A stretch of DNA of 17,277 nt from an uncultured Clostridia bacterium (GTDB lineage Bacteria > Bacillota > Clostridia > RUG12999): positions 1 through 17,277 of the forward strand of contig CATIYX010000231.1 in NCBI GenBank assembly GCA_949739095.1, read 5' to 3'. The position numbers and the translations under genes were made by a program. Of this stretch, positions 10,001-16,370 are shown piece after piece (the first letter of the stretch is position 1; every line of letters starts with the position of its first letter). The notes below the pieces were generated by a model. That model did not search any database and was not told the origin of the DNA. It saw only the letters and a list, made by a program, of their open reading frames with translations.

Positions 10001-11590
10001 CGCTTCAATCGCCTTTTCGTATAGCGCAAGCGCTCCTTCATAGTTTTCCTTTGCCACCTGAATTTCCGCAAGATAAGCAAGATTTTCAGCCTTTTCATAA
10101 TCGGTCGCTGCATGCTCGGCGTCGTGATTATTATAGATAGCGTCAATACCAAGGAACATATATCCGGCGTTAACCAGTCCCGCAAACTGATAATTACTCC
10201 ATCCGGCAGGTGCGTGCGAGTAGCCGTAGAACATAATTCCACTGTTTGGCATACCGTATACATTATATCCGTTACCGCATATCGGGTTGCCGTCGACGAG
10301 ATCATAAGGCATAAACGACACATGATCGGGTGCCTGATAAAGATATCTTGACGCGAGTCCAAAAGCGTTTCTTACTATACAAGCAGTAAAAGATGTATCA
10401 AAACATACGCCGCCGCGTTCAATGGTTATCCATTGCTGCTCATAATACTGACCATTTTCGTTTAAGCCGTAATCAACATCAAAATCAAAATAATCATCAT
10501 GAACAGAAAGCATATATTTCTCGTTCCACTTATCATAGTTCTCCGGCATATAAAGCGGCTTACTGCCCAGAGCAACAGCGTCTTTATCCTGAACCGCATA
10601 AGCCATATTACACCAGCCCCAAACATTTGAACGGCTTGCTTGCACTACTCTGGTAGCATAATCCGGATTTTTCAGGTATTTAAAGCGGTAATAATGCTGC
10701 ATCCATTCCAATTGAGCATTATCAATCGGAGCACTCATAACCATACGCATTTCTTCCACATTATATTTTTCAAATTCTTCCGCTAAGAATCCGAAACCAT
10801 AAAACTTTTTATAAAGCTCATATCTTCCCACCGGCTCGGAATAATGGCGCCATTTATAGCGGTTTCCATACGGAGAAAAGCAATGCCAATCCAAAACAGG
10901 CACACTGTGAGTAAGCGCTATTGCCGCAATCATACGCTTATACAGCGGGGCATTTTCCGAATCATTCATATCCTCCTTGTGCTTTGTGTATATTTGCGAT
11001 AACACATCAAAACTGCTCATATATATAGCCGAATTCACCGGTTTATACTTTTCTCTAACTTTGTTTGCCTCAGGCTCTCCGCCGTAAGAATAATACCGAA
11101 GCATCTGAATATCCGAAAAAAGCCACTCCATAGCTGCAGCAAAATCAGCGTCTTCATTCATTTTTGCGGCAAGTGTTTCATAACCTGTTTTGTCTACCAG
11201 TCTGCGTCTGAGCAGGACATTTACATATTCCTCATTTTCAGTAAGCACCATAGGGTCTGTACTTCCAGCCTGCCCGGCAATTGCATTAAGCTGAGCGTCG
11301 TATTGTTCAAGAGTCTGAATGTTACTGTCAGAGTAAGCAACAGTGGTTTCATACTCTTTTTCCTGAGTTTTAGAAATGTTTTCTGTTTCGCCAAACATAA
11401 GTATGTCACTAAAATAATCCGTGTACAGCTCTTCATCTGTATTCTCTGCTTGTTCATGCGCGAGTATGTCATCTGAATTTACATACATTCCGTCATCTGT
11501 ATTTTCTGCTGATGACACTGCCGGAAACACGCCGGCTACTGACATTAGCACTGATAATGCCAGACATAATGATAGTATTCTTCGTCTCAT
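4088..11590 (-). CDS. giant (2500-residue) secreted multidomain surface protein
   Basis: The start is the ATG at 11590, with AAGGGAGA 10 bases upstream, beginning a clear signal peptide (MRRR, a hydrophobic core, cleavage near Ala28). Longer starts lack a ribosome site. Domains in order: helical region with a transglutaminase-like core (RGGVCFDTS, Cys396; APDHVSF, His423); TPR-like helices about 490-570; two YSxDxGxTW modules about 650-760; a discoidin (F5/8 type C) domain about 790-957; three Big_3-like domains to about 1213; a short BspA-type leucine-rich block about 1240-1314; a fourth Big_3; an Ig-like domain about 1432-1520; a right-handed beta-helix about 1527-1960 with GG-x-F...NN repeats; six List_Bact/InlB-type repeats about 1965-2405; a beta-rich C-terminal domain. 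No LPxTG, SLH or choline-binding anchor is present. It is probably an extracellular or surface-attached binding protein with a possible peptidase or cross-linking core; substrate unknown. The frame is intact, unlike everything around it. Confidence 0.9.
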   Translation of the reverse strand: MRRRILSLCLALSVLMSVAGVFPAVSSAENTDDGMYVNSDDILAHEQAENTDEELYTDYFSDILMFGETENISKTQEKEYETTVAYSDSNIQTLEQYDAQLNAIAGQAGSTDPMVLTENEEYVNVLLRRRLVDKTGYETLAAKMNEDADFAAAMEWLFSDIQMLRYYSYGGEPEANKVREKYKPVNSAIYMSSFDVLSQIYTKHKEDMNDSENAPLYKRMIAAIALTHSVPVLDWHCFSPYGNRYKWRHYSEPVGRYELYKKFYGFGFLAEEFEKYNVEEMRMVMSAPIDNAQLEWMQHYYRFKYLKNPDYATRVVQASRSNVWGWCNMAYAVQDKDAVALGSKPLYMPENYDKWNEKYMLSVHDDYFDFDVDYGLNENGQYYEQQWITIERGGVCFDTSFTACIVRNAFGLASRYLYQAPDHVSFMPYDLVDGNPICGNGYNVYGMPNSGIMFYGYSHAPAGWSNYQFAGLVNAGYMFLGIDAIYNNHDAEHAATDYEKAENLAYLAEIQVAKENYEGALALYEKAIEAQYFHLESYVGIANIYEKLGKTSDDYKEFAVRITEAFKWYPQVVYDFIFNYLYKKLDNDFQKAEIIGLVYDTLTVGMGANAQNSRLYQPSYCVQIASSLRNKLPKLASFSFDTGAITLNASFRNTGKNFLYSFDKGATWNTWEYEAGAASHVLTPEEISKITDANDIYYKFDTSDYVNVIAIGTQAIPASNVSVNTLNDDEDKFLNLQKGLEYSTDEGKTWQDLTDACIFEGNVTVWVRKKTAGVYLAGPHFVANFTVADDTPERRYLKIGGNVNIVKSPEAMGDGPVSNAIDGKKNTYWIKQYMTTGRENGKPAWNDEFIFEIGEPHYISGIGYIPALLPANVTLDGTIKKCEVWISNDKENWQLAGSTESWAYIKGQTEDYPREQYINFDEPAYTKYVKIKVVEAGIYPVLNLDRGYATAAEFKLYENVLCPDKEVSELSVTVDSEKAAYKVGDRLDLDSLTARVVYTDGTTSIIPASELEYSEDVFNSTDTKKVKASYNGIETSFDVTVEANDRIATAISSVTVSERKYYAGDTFDKSNALVKVTDGTESWYLLPNEFELGNGVLAEGNHTITAVHNELSKDFTVNTEKAVREIRIDTDESFKNQYFIGDEMDLTGMSVKLVYADDTETELAASEYDMNLTKDGNVPITEDIFARTAGTKTITASLKDKSEVSGSLDVTVFAYITSGEFSFEAMPGETSCRLTAFTPTGDLSGRTVEIPETIEVGGYTYTVTEIARGAFNSAAAIEAVSIPKSVETIYAQAFESCTELKRVYMTDYKSFDGFTCEDGAFEEVQDGYVYLNNSLANSASPIEGYTVASIAQTATSITVTPPAKTEYILGDEFDKTGMTVTAVLPDGSKVNTNAYSMRGFYSTITGEQTITITLDGSKLKQTFTVNVSFPKITIAQSPLSAAYVSENSIKPISVKAAAENNNELQYQWYRSDTEEKNGTAIVGAKKAQYTPTEAGYYYAAVYVRDKNNKDSEPVYSDAANITVGNYEAIVGTTGYSTLKEAVDNAPDDATILICKDIEVNDVISLAGKKLTIDGQGHTIKRADDFKKTFMLLTEQAAVTLTNITFDGGAVWTGDEDSIVKRGLTNSGLTATAPFIIAYSNSEVVLLDGAVMQNNYNTGKNANNNNTILDNDLTGGAIWTIDSTLTLNGGIIQNNASTLFGSAVYMRGASVLTSYKGEVTGHHAPTPSNRTTAICTDNNTTVNIQNGTFSNNKGGDQGGVFWIGHGTMIIKGGTFENNYSSGSGGVAFFSPTGNAATLTLTGGTFRNNTSAGNGGVFCCGKAAAISGAVFENNTAVNGGAIAINNGAATSSNNEFINNKAINGGAVWAQNTVTTNNDIFVGNTADKGDGMYFSGSRQLNVGNVGTVQDIYFETFKRITITGANANENKYLSLVTDDDIATGTEIALVNYAVPMDIRINGYKTEKDSTDERILKAVITPRVKYNKDGGSIDNEGSYTVYNEGTSLTLPVPTKDGYNFAGWYDNAELTGSAVTEIGTTETGDKEYWAKWETADYTVTLNVNGGVLSNNLTVYNFGTGAALPVPSKDGYNFAGWFDNAECEGAVVTEITDKDFGNKEYWAKWAKNGYSVTLNTNGGTLAENLTEYTYGEGAVLPVPTRDNYTFEGWFDNADCEGAAVTEIGAKEMGNKAYWAKWKINEYVIRFVNYNDRLLQKVSVEFGKRPEYTGAVPEKDADDRYTYTFNGWSPEITSVTGDTTYKAQFESAPRVYSLMLNLDGGIVDNEEAYMEYTCGTGVALPTPYKDDFYFVGWYDNENYSGEPVNAVTADDFGDKAFWAKWTQDAPPAFTITFVNYDNTTLQSESVTIGTIPDYHGSEPTRESDDKYSYRFIGWDKEFAEVTEMATYTAQFERTPINSFVEYMEDGNALIGSPESGEYDVIFAAYDSHDKLIGVEKVHKELSDEIKETIVEPQSFSTDGAAKVKVMLWKSIDSMTPKCGAAVKLITNN
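4375..5665 (-). repeat. six tandem List_Bact/InlB-type repeats within the giant protein
   Basis: Units of 65 to 72 residues lie back to back. Type A units carry NGG...PTKDGYNFAGWYDN...EYWAKW; type B units begin FVNYN/D and end TYKAQFE. The order along the protein is A, A, A, B, A, B, at roughly 5665-5450, 5445-5235, 5230-5020, 5015-4815, 4810-4590 and 4580-4375. These are beta-grasp-like spacer or adhesion modules of Gram-positive surface proteins. The A units are similar enough at DNA level that copy number could vary by recombination. Confidence 0.85.
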
Positions 11591-11715
11591 TTTTAAGAAA
11601 TCTCCCTTAATTTTTTCTTGCATATAAAAACACAATTAAAGCTATGATTTTATAGTCTTAACTGTGGAATACAGAAATTACTAATCTTCTGAATTTTTAA
11701 CAAAATTCTATAATT

Positions 11716-11745
11716 ATTATATATCATTCAGCCATTTTATGTCAA
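11716..11745 (-). promoter_or_regulatory. sigma-A promoter of the giant gene
   Basis: On the minus strand a perfect TTGACA (11745-11740) and a perfect TATAAT (11721-11716) are separated by 18 bases. Transcription would begin near 11709, giving a leader of about 120 bases before the ATG. The core is consensus, so the gene may be strongly expressed unless repressed. The neighbouring AraC remnant is the obvious former regulator. Confidence 0.8.
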
Positions 11746-11784
11746 GATGTTTCATGTATATTTATATAGCTGTAACTCTTGCTA

Positions 11785-11867
11785 ATGTTAATATTGATAG
11801 GATTTTTTGAAATAAAAAACTGTTTAAGCACTAAAAATATCAAATTCCCCCTTGACAAAAGTTATCT
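11785..11867 (+). pseudogene. AraC-family regulator, 5' piece at right end of insert
   Basis: A plus-strand frame open from about 11782 runs to the insert boundary (MLILIGFFEIKNCLSTKNIK, then FPLDKSYL). At the CAT junction it is in phase with the AraC C-terminal fragment at 1882, giving DKSYLIINAVITEILYLIST. The composition suits the linker helices that precede AraC DNA-binding domains. There is no ribosome site and a TAA lies just upstream, so the sensor domain is missing. The match rests on frame, composition and position, since about 28 open codons can occur by chance in AT-rich DNA. Confidence 0.55.
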
Positions 11868-11870
11868 CAT
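11868..11870. repeat. right CAT junction of the 10-kb insert
   Basis: The helicase frame is native down to this CAT. The next base on the minus strand turns the expected TGG codon into TGA, ending the truncated protein. It matches the CAT at 1879-1881. Extended to the left the two sites read TCTCAT and TCCCAT, so similarity reaches about six bases with one mismatch. Confidence 0.7.
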
Positions 11871-13345
11871 AAAAGACTGCAAAATTTATTGACATTTTCT
11901 TCAAAATATGAGCCATTTTCATATTGAGGATACATATCCTTGTATGCCTTTTCACCTAAATATGAAAAAATAGCATCTACAGCATTTCGCAAATCTTCAA
12001 ATTCGCTTGAAGAATCGATTTTATTGAGTGTCTTATTTAAACTTTGCAAAAATGTCTCTAGTTTAGAATATTGACCATTCACCTTTTCAACATCATCAAT
12101 ATCGATACCGTGCACATTTAAATCTATTTCTTGTAAATACATGTAAGCATCGGGATATTTTGTAGATACAGAACACAATAGCATAGCTAAAATTAGATTT
12201 ACTACATCTTCTTTTAATAAGTCTTGGTATATCACTTCGTTGCGGATTTTAATTCCAGATTTAACCTCGCAATCTAATATACCATCTAAATATTCAGTAA
12301 TTGACCTTTTTACCAATATACAAATATCACGAGGCTTAACTCCGGAATTTAATAAATTACTAATTTTATTCTTAATAAAAGATTGCTCGCTATCTTCATC
12401 ATTAAATATAGCAACAGTTGAATTCCCTTCAACAGATTCATATTTTGTTCCCGGTATTATATCAATTTCCTTTTCATTTAGAGTAGTATACAATGCTTTT
12501 TGTAGGGATAGCAATTGAGGTGCAGAACGATGATTCATGACCATCGTTTTGCTAGTTGCTCCAAAGTCTAATTCATATTTTTGAGACACATCTGGCATTG
12601 CTCCTGCCCATAACATTATCCGTTGTTTTTGGTCACCTACAGCTGTTATAATTGAACAGGTTCCTTGGAAGCAAGTCTGAACAAACTCATATTGCAAGCT
12701 TGTTGTATCTTGAAATTCATCCAAGAAAACGTGACTATAGGTTTTTTGCAATGATTTTAGGATGTATTCATTATGCTTTAAAATGTAAATAGCAAATCTG
12801 GAAATTAAATTAAAATTTAATGCCGGTTCAAAATTTTTAGTGCCTTTTGTCATAATATTGATTACAGCAGGAGAATGCTTAGGTTTTGAATCCTGCAAAT
12901 TGAATTTTTGCCGAGAATATCCGGCGAGTTCATAGGCTTCATTTAATAGACTGTTATCTGTATCTACTCTATAATTTTTATCTGGTCTAAACTTATCCGG
13001 CAATACCATTATGAATCGATCAAGTATTTCTTTACAAAACTTATCAAAAGTGTAAGAATCTAGCCTGGAGGATAATTCTTGACCGCATCTTTGTTTTACT
13101 CGTTCACCTAAATTTGATGCTGAATCTTTTTTAAAAGAAACCGCCAAAATTCTTTTCGGATATGGACATGTGTTGGTTTGCAAAAGATAACATGCTCTTT
13201 GAGCCAACAACTCTGTCTTTCCAGCTCCGGGACCTGCTATAACAAGTGTGTTATAATCGCTCTTTACAACCTCCATAGCAACATCTTCCAAGACAATATT
13301 TTCAGGCATCCATGAATTTTGTGATTTTAATATTGTTACACTCAT
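11870..13345 (-). pseudogene. gajB: UvrD-like helicase GajB, N-terminal 492 codons
   Basis: This is the helicase partner of the Gabija-type (class 2 OLD) defence pair. Seen: Walker A AGPGAGKT at residues 37-44, motif Ia (AVSFKKDSASNL), motif II DEFQD at 209-213, motif III (AVGDQKQRIMLWAGA) and motif IV (MNHRSAP). Motifs V and VI are absent here and lie at 1880-1632. The chosen start is the ATG at 13345, two bases after the gajA stop and 8 bases after GGAAG, which implies translational coupling. The frame closes at TGA 11867-11869, formed by the insert junction. Restored, the protein would have 574 codons, somewhat longer than the roughly 500 of the best-known GajB. The remaining 492-residue product lacks the second half of the ATPase site and is expected to be inactive. 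Confidence 0.9.
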
Positions 13346-13347
13346 AG

Positions 13348-15378
13348 TTAATTCTTCCAATCAGCTATTTTACGAATAATTTTTCTTAATGGTTTAGGAA
13401 CATCATTAAGTTCATTGATATCGCAATTAGGTAGTGCGGCTAAATGGGTTGAAGGTTTCCCTCTGCTTAGAAACAGGTATTTATACCAAACCATTAGTTT
13501 TTTTTGTTTAGAGGTATAAGTGTGTCCGTCGCCACCTTCTTCTTTCAATGCAACTTTAATATCTTTATCAATTCTGTCTTTAAATTCTCTAGTCATTTTT
13601 CCAGTTTCTATATCCTTGATTTTCCCAACATTTTTGATTGCTGGCCCATAAGCTTCATTAACAGTATCTTTATATGCTGTTGTGAAAGTTTCTAATAACA
13701 TAAAGTCCAAATCCAAAGGTGCAGAGAAATATACATTATGTTTCTCTAATTTATTTACCCAAAATTGCAATTCTTTTTTTCGGTCAATATCCCATTCATG
13801 CATTTTATCTATATCGCATTTCGATAATATGGAACCATCTTCAGTTGTTAATAACCCATCTTCATTAACCCCTAATTTTAATAGTTGTTCTATTACATAT
13901 TTTATCCGTCCCCATCCGCCACCATATCGCTCTTGGTCCAAATCAAGCAATGTAATATGGGGTATATTCAAATCGTTCAAGAGTTTCCAAAAATAATTTA
14001 CATGTCTTCCACCTAATGGTGCTATGGAAATTCCTAAAACATCAGCATTTTCATATACTTTGTCTAAAAAATAAGGAATAACAATTTGTTCACTTTCACC
14101 TTCGCCCAATACAACCATTCTGGAAAAATATATTTCTGGATACGCTTCTACCGCTCCCTTGATATATTTATATTTTTCATCACTTTTATCTGGTAACAAG
14201 ATATTTTTAACTATTGAATAATCATTATGTTCAATTTTAAAATAACGAATTGTTGTCGCGTCAATTCTCTTGATTATAGAGGCTGAGTGAGACGATAAAA
14301 CTACTTGAGCATTACTTAATAAGGCTGTTTTGTTTAAGTTTAAAATAACTTACCCTAATAATTGAGGAGCAATATGATTTTCGGGTTCTTCAACAGCAAT
14401 AAATGTCAACACAGGCGGTACGATTAACTTTTTATCGGTTTCCACAGGTGTTTTACCGATTTCTTCTAATAAATCTGTTTCTATTTCGAGCAAAGTGTTT
14501 ACAAGGGAGAAGTAAAATAATGACCGTAAACCATCTCCCAATTCACTTACATCATAATCTCGAGGAACTTCTGTGGGAGAGAATTTGATTGCAGTGTGCT
14601 TAAGTATATCATCTATTTCAGTTGAATTAACATTAATTTTCGTTGTCCCATATCTGTTGTCACTATGAAAAGCTGACCATTGAGTTTGCAATGTTGTATT
14701 TACTTTACCTATATCTGGTATATTCTGAACTGTTTTATTTACTATATCTATATGCTTTTTCAATTTTTCTTTTGTATCTGAATCCCATTTTATGTTTCTA
14801 AACAATCGATTAAATAATGTACCTGTTACATTCCTCAACTGTTCTGATGGATTTCTTAATGCAGGTACATATATACATCTAATATTGGCTAGAATGGTTT
14901 TATTAGCATTTTTCTTAACACTCTCTGTTATTTCCTCACCTTCAGGAGCAACTATAAAATAATATTTAGACTCAATCAATCCTTCTACGCTACCGTCGTT
15001 TGTATATGTTGCTTCTAATCGAATCCTTAAGTATGGTGCAGAATTTTCATCTTCAACAACAAAATATTTAAAGAACGCAGGAATTGCAGAGTCAGTTTCT
15101 TCAAGGTTTTGTAACTCTGGAAAGTTGAATACAGCTTCTATATACATTTCAGAACTGTCAATGTCTTCCGGCTTTTTGCCATGTGGAAGGTGAAAGTCAG
15201 AACGTATAATTTCTCTTTCAGACGGCAAAGTTCCAAAAAGTTTAACCAATGATATCATTGCGGCTGTTTTCCCCGAACTATTTACACCAATGAATGTGGT
15301 AAGTTGGTCAAAAGTAATAGTTGTTGTTTCCGAACCAAAACACCTAAAATTATTCATCTTGATTTTCTTTAGTTTCGT
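13348..15378 (-). pseudogene. gajA: Gabija-type OLD nuclease GajA, broken by an in-frame stop
   Basis: This is an OLD-family nuclease: an ABC-type ATPase joined to a TOPRIM endonuclease, which in Gabija nicks phage DNA in complex with GajB. Counting from the ACG at 15378: Walker A GVNSSGKT at residues 31-38, a signature-like ELGDGLRSL, Walker B FIAVEEPE with the acidic pair at 330-331, then TAA at codon 343 (14352-14350). The same frame continues past the stop with the H-loop VVLSSHSASI and a full TOPRIM domain: LGEGESE (Glu426, Glu428), LLDLDQERYGGG (Asp479, Asp481). One base change would restore about 676 residues. The N-terminus expected from relatives begins at KLKKIKMNNFRCFG; an ACG stands where ATG should be, 7 bases after GGGAG. 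The next ATG (15357) has no ribosome site. The gene is probably dead unless the stop is read through. Confidence 0.9.
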
Positions 15379-15413
15379 ATGTTTTCTCCCGCCAACCTTA
15401 TTATGCAAAGATT

Positions 15414-15442
15414 TTATTAAAACCTATGTAATATAGTGTCAA
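15414..15442 (-). promoter_or_regulatory. promoter of the Gabija operon
   Basis: On the minus strand TTGACA (15442-15437) is followed after 17 bases by TAATAA (15419-15414), a near-consensus -10. Initiation near 15407 leaves about 29 bases before the GGGAG-linked ACG codon of gajA. The TTG at 15408, which could lengthen the frame, lies at the initiation point itself and is therefore not the start. Confidence 0.7.
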
Positions 15443-15446
15443 AAAT

Positions 15447-15572
15447 TCAACTCACAGTTCCTCTTTTCTGTTTCACTATTCCCTCTAGTTTTTTGCCGCA
15501 CAAACGCTTACTCCTTAAATGTTCTGCATGCTCAGGAGTAATAACACGCTCCCTTCTAATAGCATGGTTATA
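15447..15572 (-). pseudogene. 42-codon coding-like remnant between KilA-N and gajA
   Basis: A minus-strand frame with no ATG reads HAIRRERVITPEHAEHLRSK, then RLCGKKLEGIVKQKRGTVS and a stop. The basic, helix-forming composition is unlike random AT-rich DNA and suggests the tail of a lost gene. The family was not recognised. The stop codon lies 5 bases before the -35 of the Gabija promoter. Confidence 0.4.
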
Positions 15573-15650
15573 TCAAATTCATGTTAATGTTATTATTCTG
15601 TTCTTGTGTCTAAGTAAATTTATTCTCCTGCACAAAATTCAACAAATAAT

Positions 15651-16232
15651 TCAAATTCCTCCTAAATTCTGATAACACTGCACCAATTCAAGCATAATCT
15701 CCGGAAACAACCATGCACGAAAAACATCTGCAATCTCAGGATGAGCAATGCTTCCGCCATTCTTACCGGCTTTGGATTTTATCCCTTTGGCATTGGTTGC
15801 ATTAATCCAAAGTTTTAGTGTTAATGTTTTATTTGAACTTTTAATACTTTTCAGTAATTTCTCACATTCATCATCCAGAAAATCAGAATTGAACTTATTT
15901 TCCCACATTCTTAAATATTCAACCGTATTGGCATTTCTAAGCCAGCTTTGTATCAAATAGCCCGGATTCTTGTCATTTTTGCTGCGTGCAATCTCTGTTA
16001 ACGAAACATATTCCTTATCTATTGTCTCATCACTTCTCATCAACTCTCCTATGTTGGAGCATTTACATCCGGGTACATCGTCAATATTCAATTCTTCGTA
16101 AAATAGATTTGATAAATAGTCGGCTTCTTCTTGCGTCTGAATCCCTTTCTGAACCAAGTGTTTCAGTATTTTTTCAACTGATATTGTATATGACCAAATC
16201 GCCTCTGCTCTTCTTTTTTGTTTTTCAGTCAC
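15651..16232 (-). CDS. KilA-N domain DNA-binding protein
   Basis: Residues 1 to about 65 are charged and helical, with CKC at 56-58. A KilA-N domain follows from about 75 to the end: YVSLTEIARSKNDKNPGYLI, WLRNANTVEYL, LWINATNAKGIKSKAGKNGG and AHPEIADVFRAWLFPEIML. KilA-N is a phage- and virus-derived DNA-binding fold; in bacteria such genes often sit in prophages and defence islands, and the molecular role is usually unknown. The start is a GTG at 16232, 8 bases after GGAG. Relatives often continue beyond the domain, whereas this one stops right after it (QNLGGI, 193 residues), so a C-terminal truncation is possible. It has its own promoter with flanking palindromes, which suggests autoregulation. 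It lies 270 bases upstream of gajA on the same strand but has a separate transcription start. Confidence 0.85.
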   Translation of the reverse strand: MTEKQKRRAEAIWSYTISVEKILKHLVQKGIQTQEEADYLSNLFYEELNIDDVPGCKCSNIGELMRSDETIDKEYVSLTEIARSKNDKNPGYLIQSWLRNANTVEYLRMWENKFNSDFLDDECEKLLKSIKSSNKTLTLKLWINATNAKGIKSKAGKNGGSIAHPEIADVFRAWLFPEIMLELVQCYQNLGGI

Positions 16233-16242
16233 ATGACCAACT

Positions 16243-16278
16243 CCAATTCCACGTATATTTGTATTATATCAGAATTGG
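16243..16278. promoter_or_regulatory. inverted repeat flanking the KilA-N -10 box, likely operator
   Basis: CCAATTC (16243-16249) and GAATTGG (16272-16278) are perfect 7-bp arms around the -10 box, with one arm between the -10 and the start codon and the other inside the promoter spacer. A dimeric repressor bound here would block the promoter. The KilA-N protein itself is the natural candidate; this is inference. Confidence 0.5.
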
Positions 16279-16291
16279 TGCAATTTGTAAA
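16263..16291 (-). promoter_or_regulatory. promoter of the KilA-N gene
   Basis: TTTACA (16291-16286), a spacer of exactly 17 bases, and a perfect TATAAT (16268-16263) lie 31 bases upstream of the GTG start. This is a near-consensus sigma-A promoter. Confidence 0.75.
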
Positions 16292-16307
16292 TATCCAAAG
16301 CATCACA

Positions 16308-16339
16308 TTACATAAAGCACGTATATGTATTTTATGTAA
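16308..16339. repeat. 9-bp perfect palindrome upstream of the KilA-N promoter
   Basis: TTACATAAA (16308-16316) and TTTATGTAA (16331-16339) flank a 14-base centre, 17 bases beyond the -35 box. The centre shares the 9-mer CACGTATAT (16318-16326) with a direct copy at 16250-16258 downstream of the -10. No U-run follows, so a protein-binding site is likelier than a terminator for the recombinase-domain gene. Confidence 0.5.
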
Positions 16340-16370
16340 CATCAAGAATCATGTTTACTATCATAACTTT

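Larger units (their letters stand above)
1882..11867. mobile_element. about 10-kb segment inserted in the Gabija helicase gene
   Basis: The boundaries follow from the helicase frame, which leaves off at 11870 and resumes at 1880 on the minus strand. The segment holds an AraC C-terminal domain, an old tRNA-type attachment site, an IS3-like end, a broken hydrolase-like gene and the giant secreted-protein gene. Joining its two ends gives a continuous AraC frame, so it probably entered as a circle by a single crossover at CAT. No terminal inverted repeats and no intact transposase, integrase or conjugation gene were seen. It may be a passively captured chromosomal circle, a remnant of a larger element, or the result of illegitimate recombination. 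Confidence 0.7.

Noticed and set aside
1882..11867. Terminal inverted repeats of a transposon at the insert ends
   Set aside because: The end sequences (TATTAATGC on one side, AGATAACTT on the inverted other side) do not match each other, and both ends belong to one AraC frame.
1882..11867. A programmed excision element, like those that interrupt sporulation genes in some Firmicutes
   Set aside because: No recombinase gene was found inside the segment, and the host operon has other inactivating changes, so restoring gajB alone would not give a working system.
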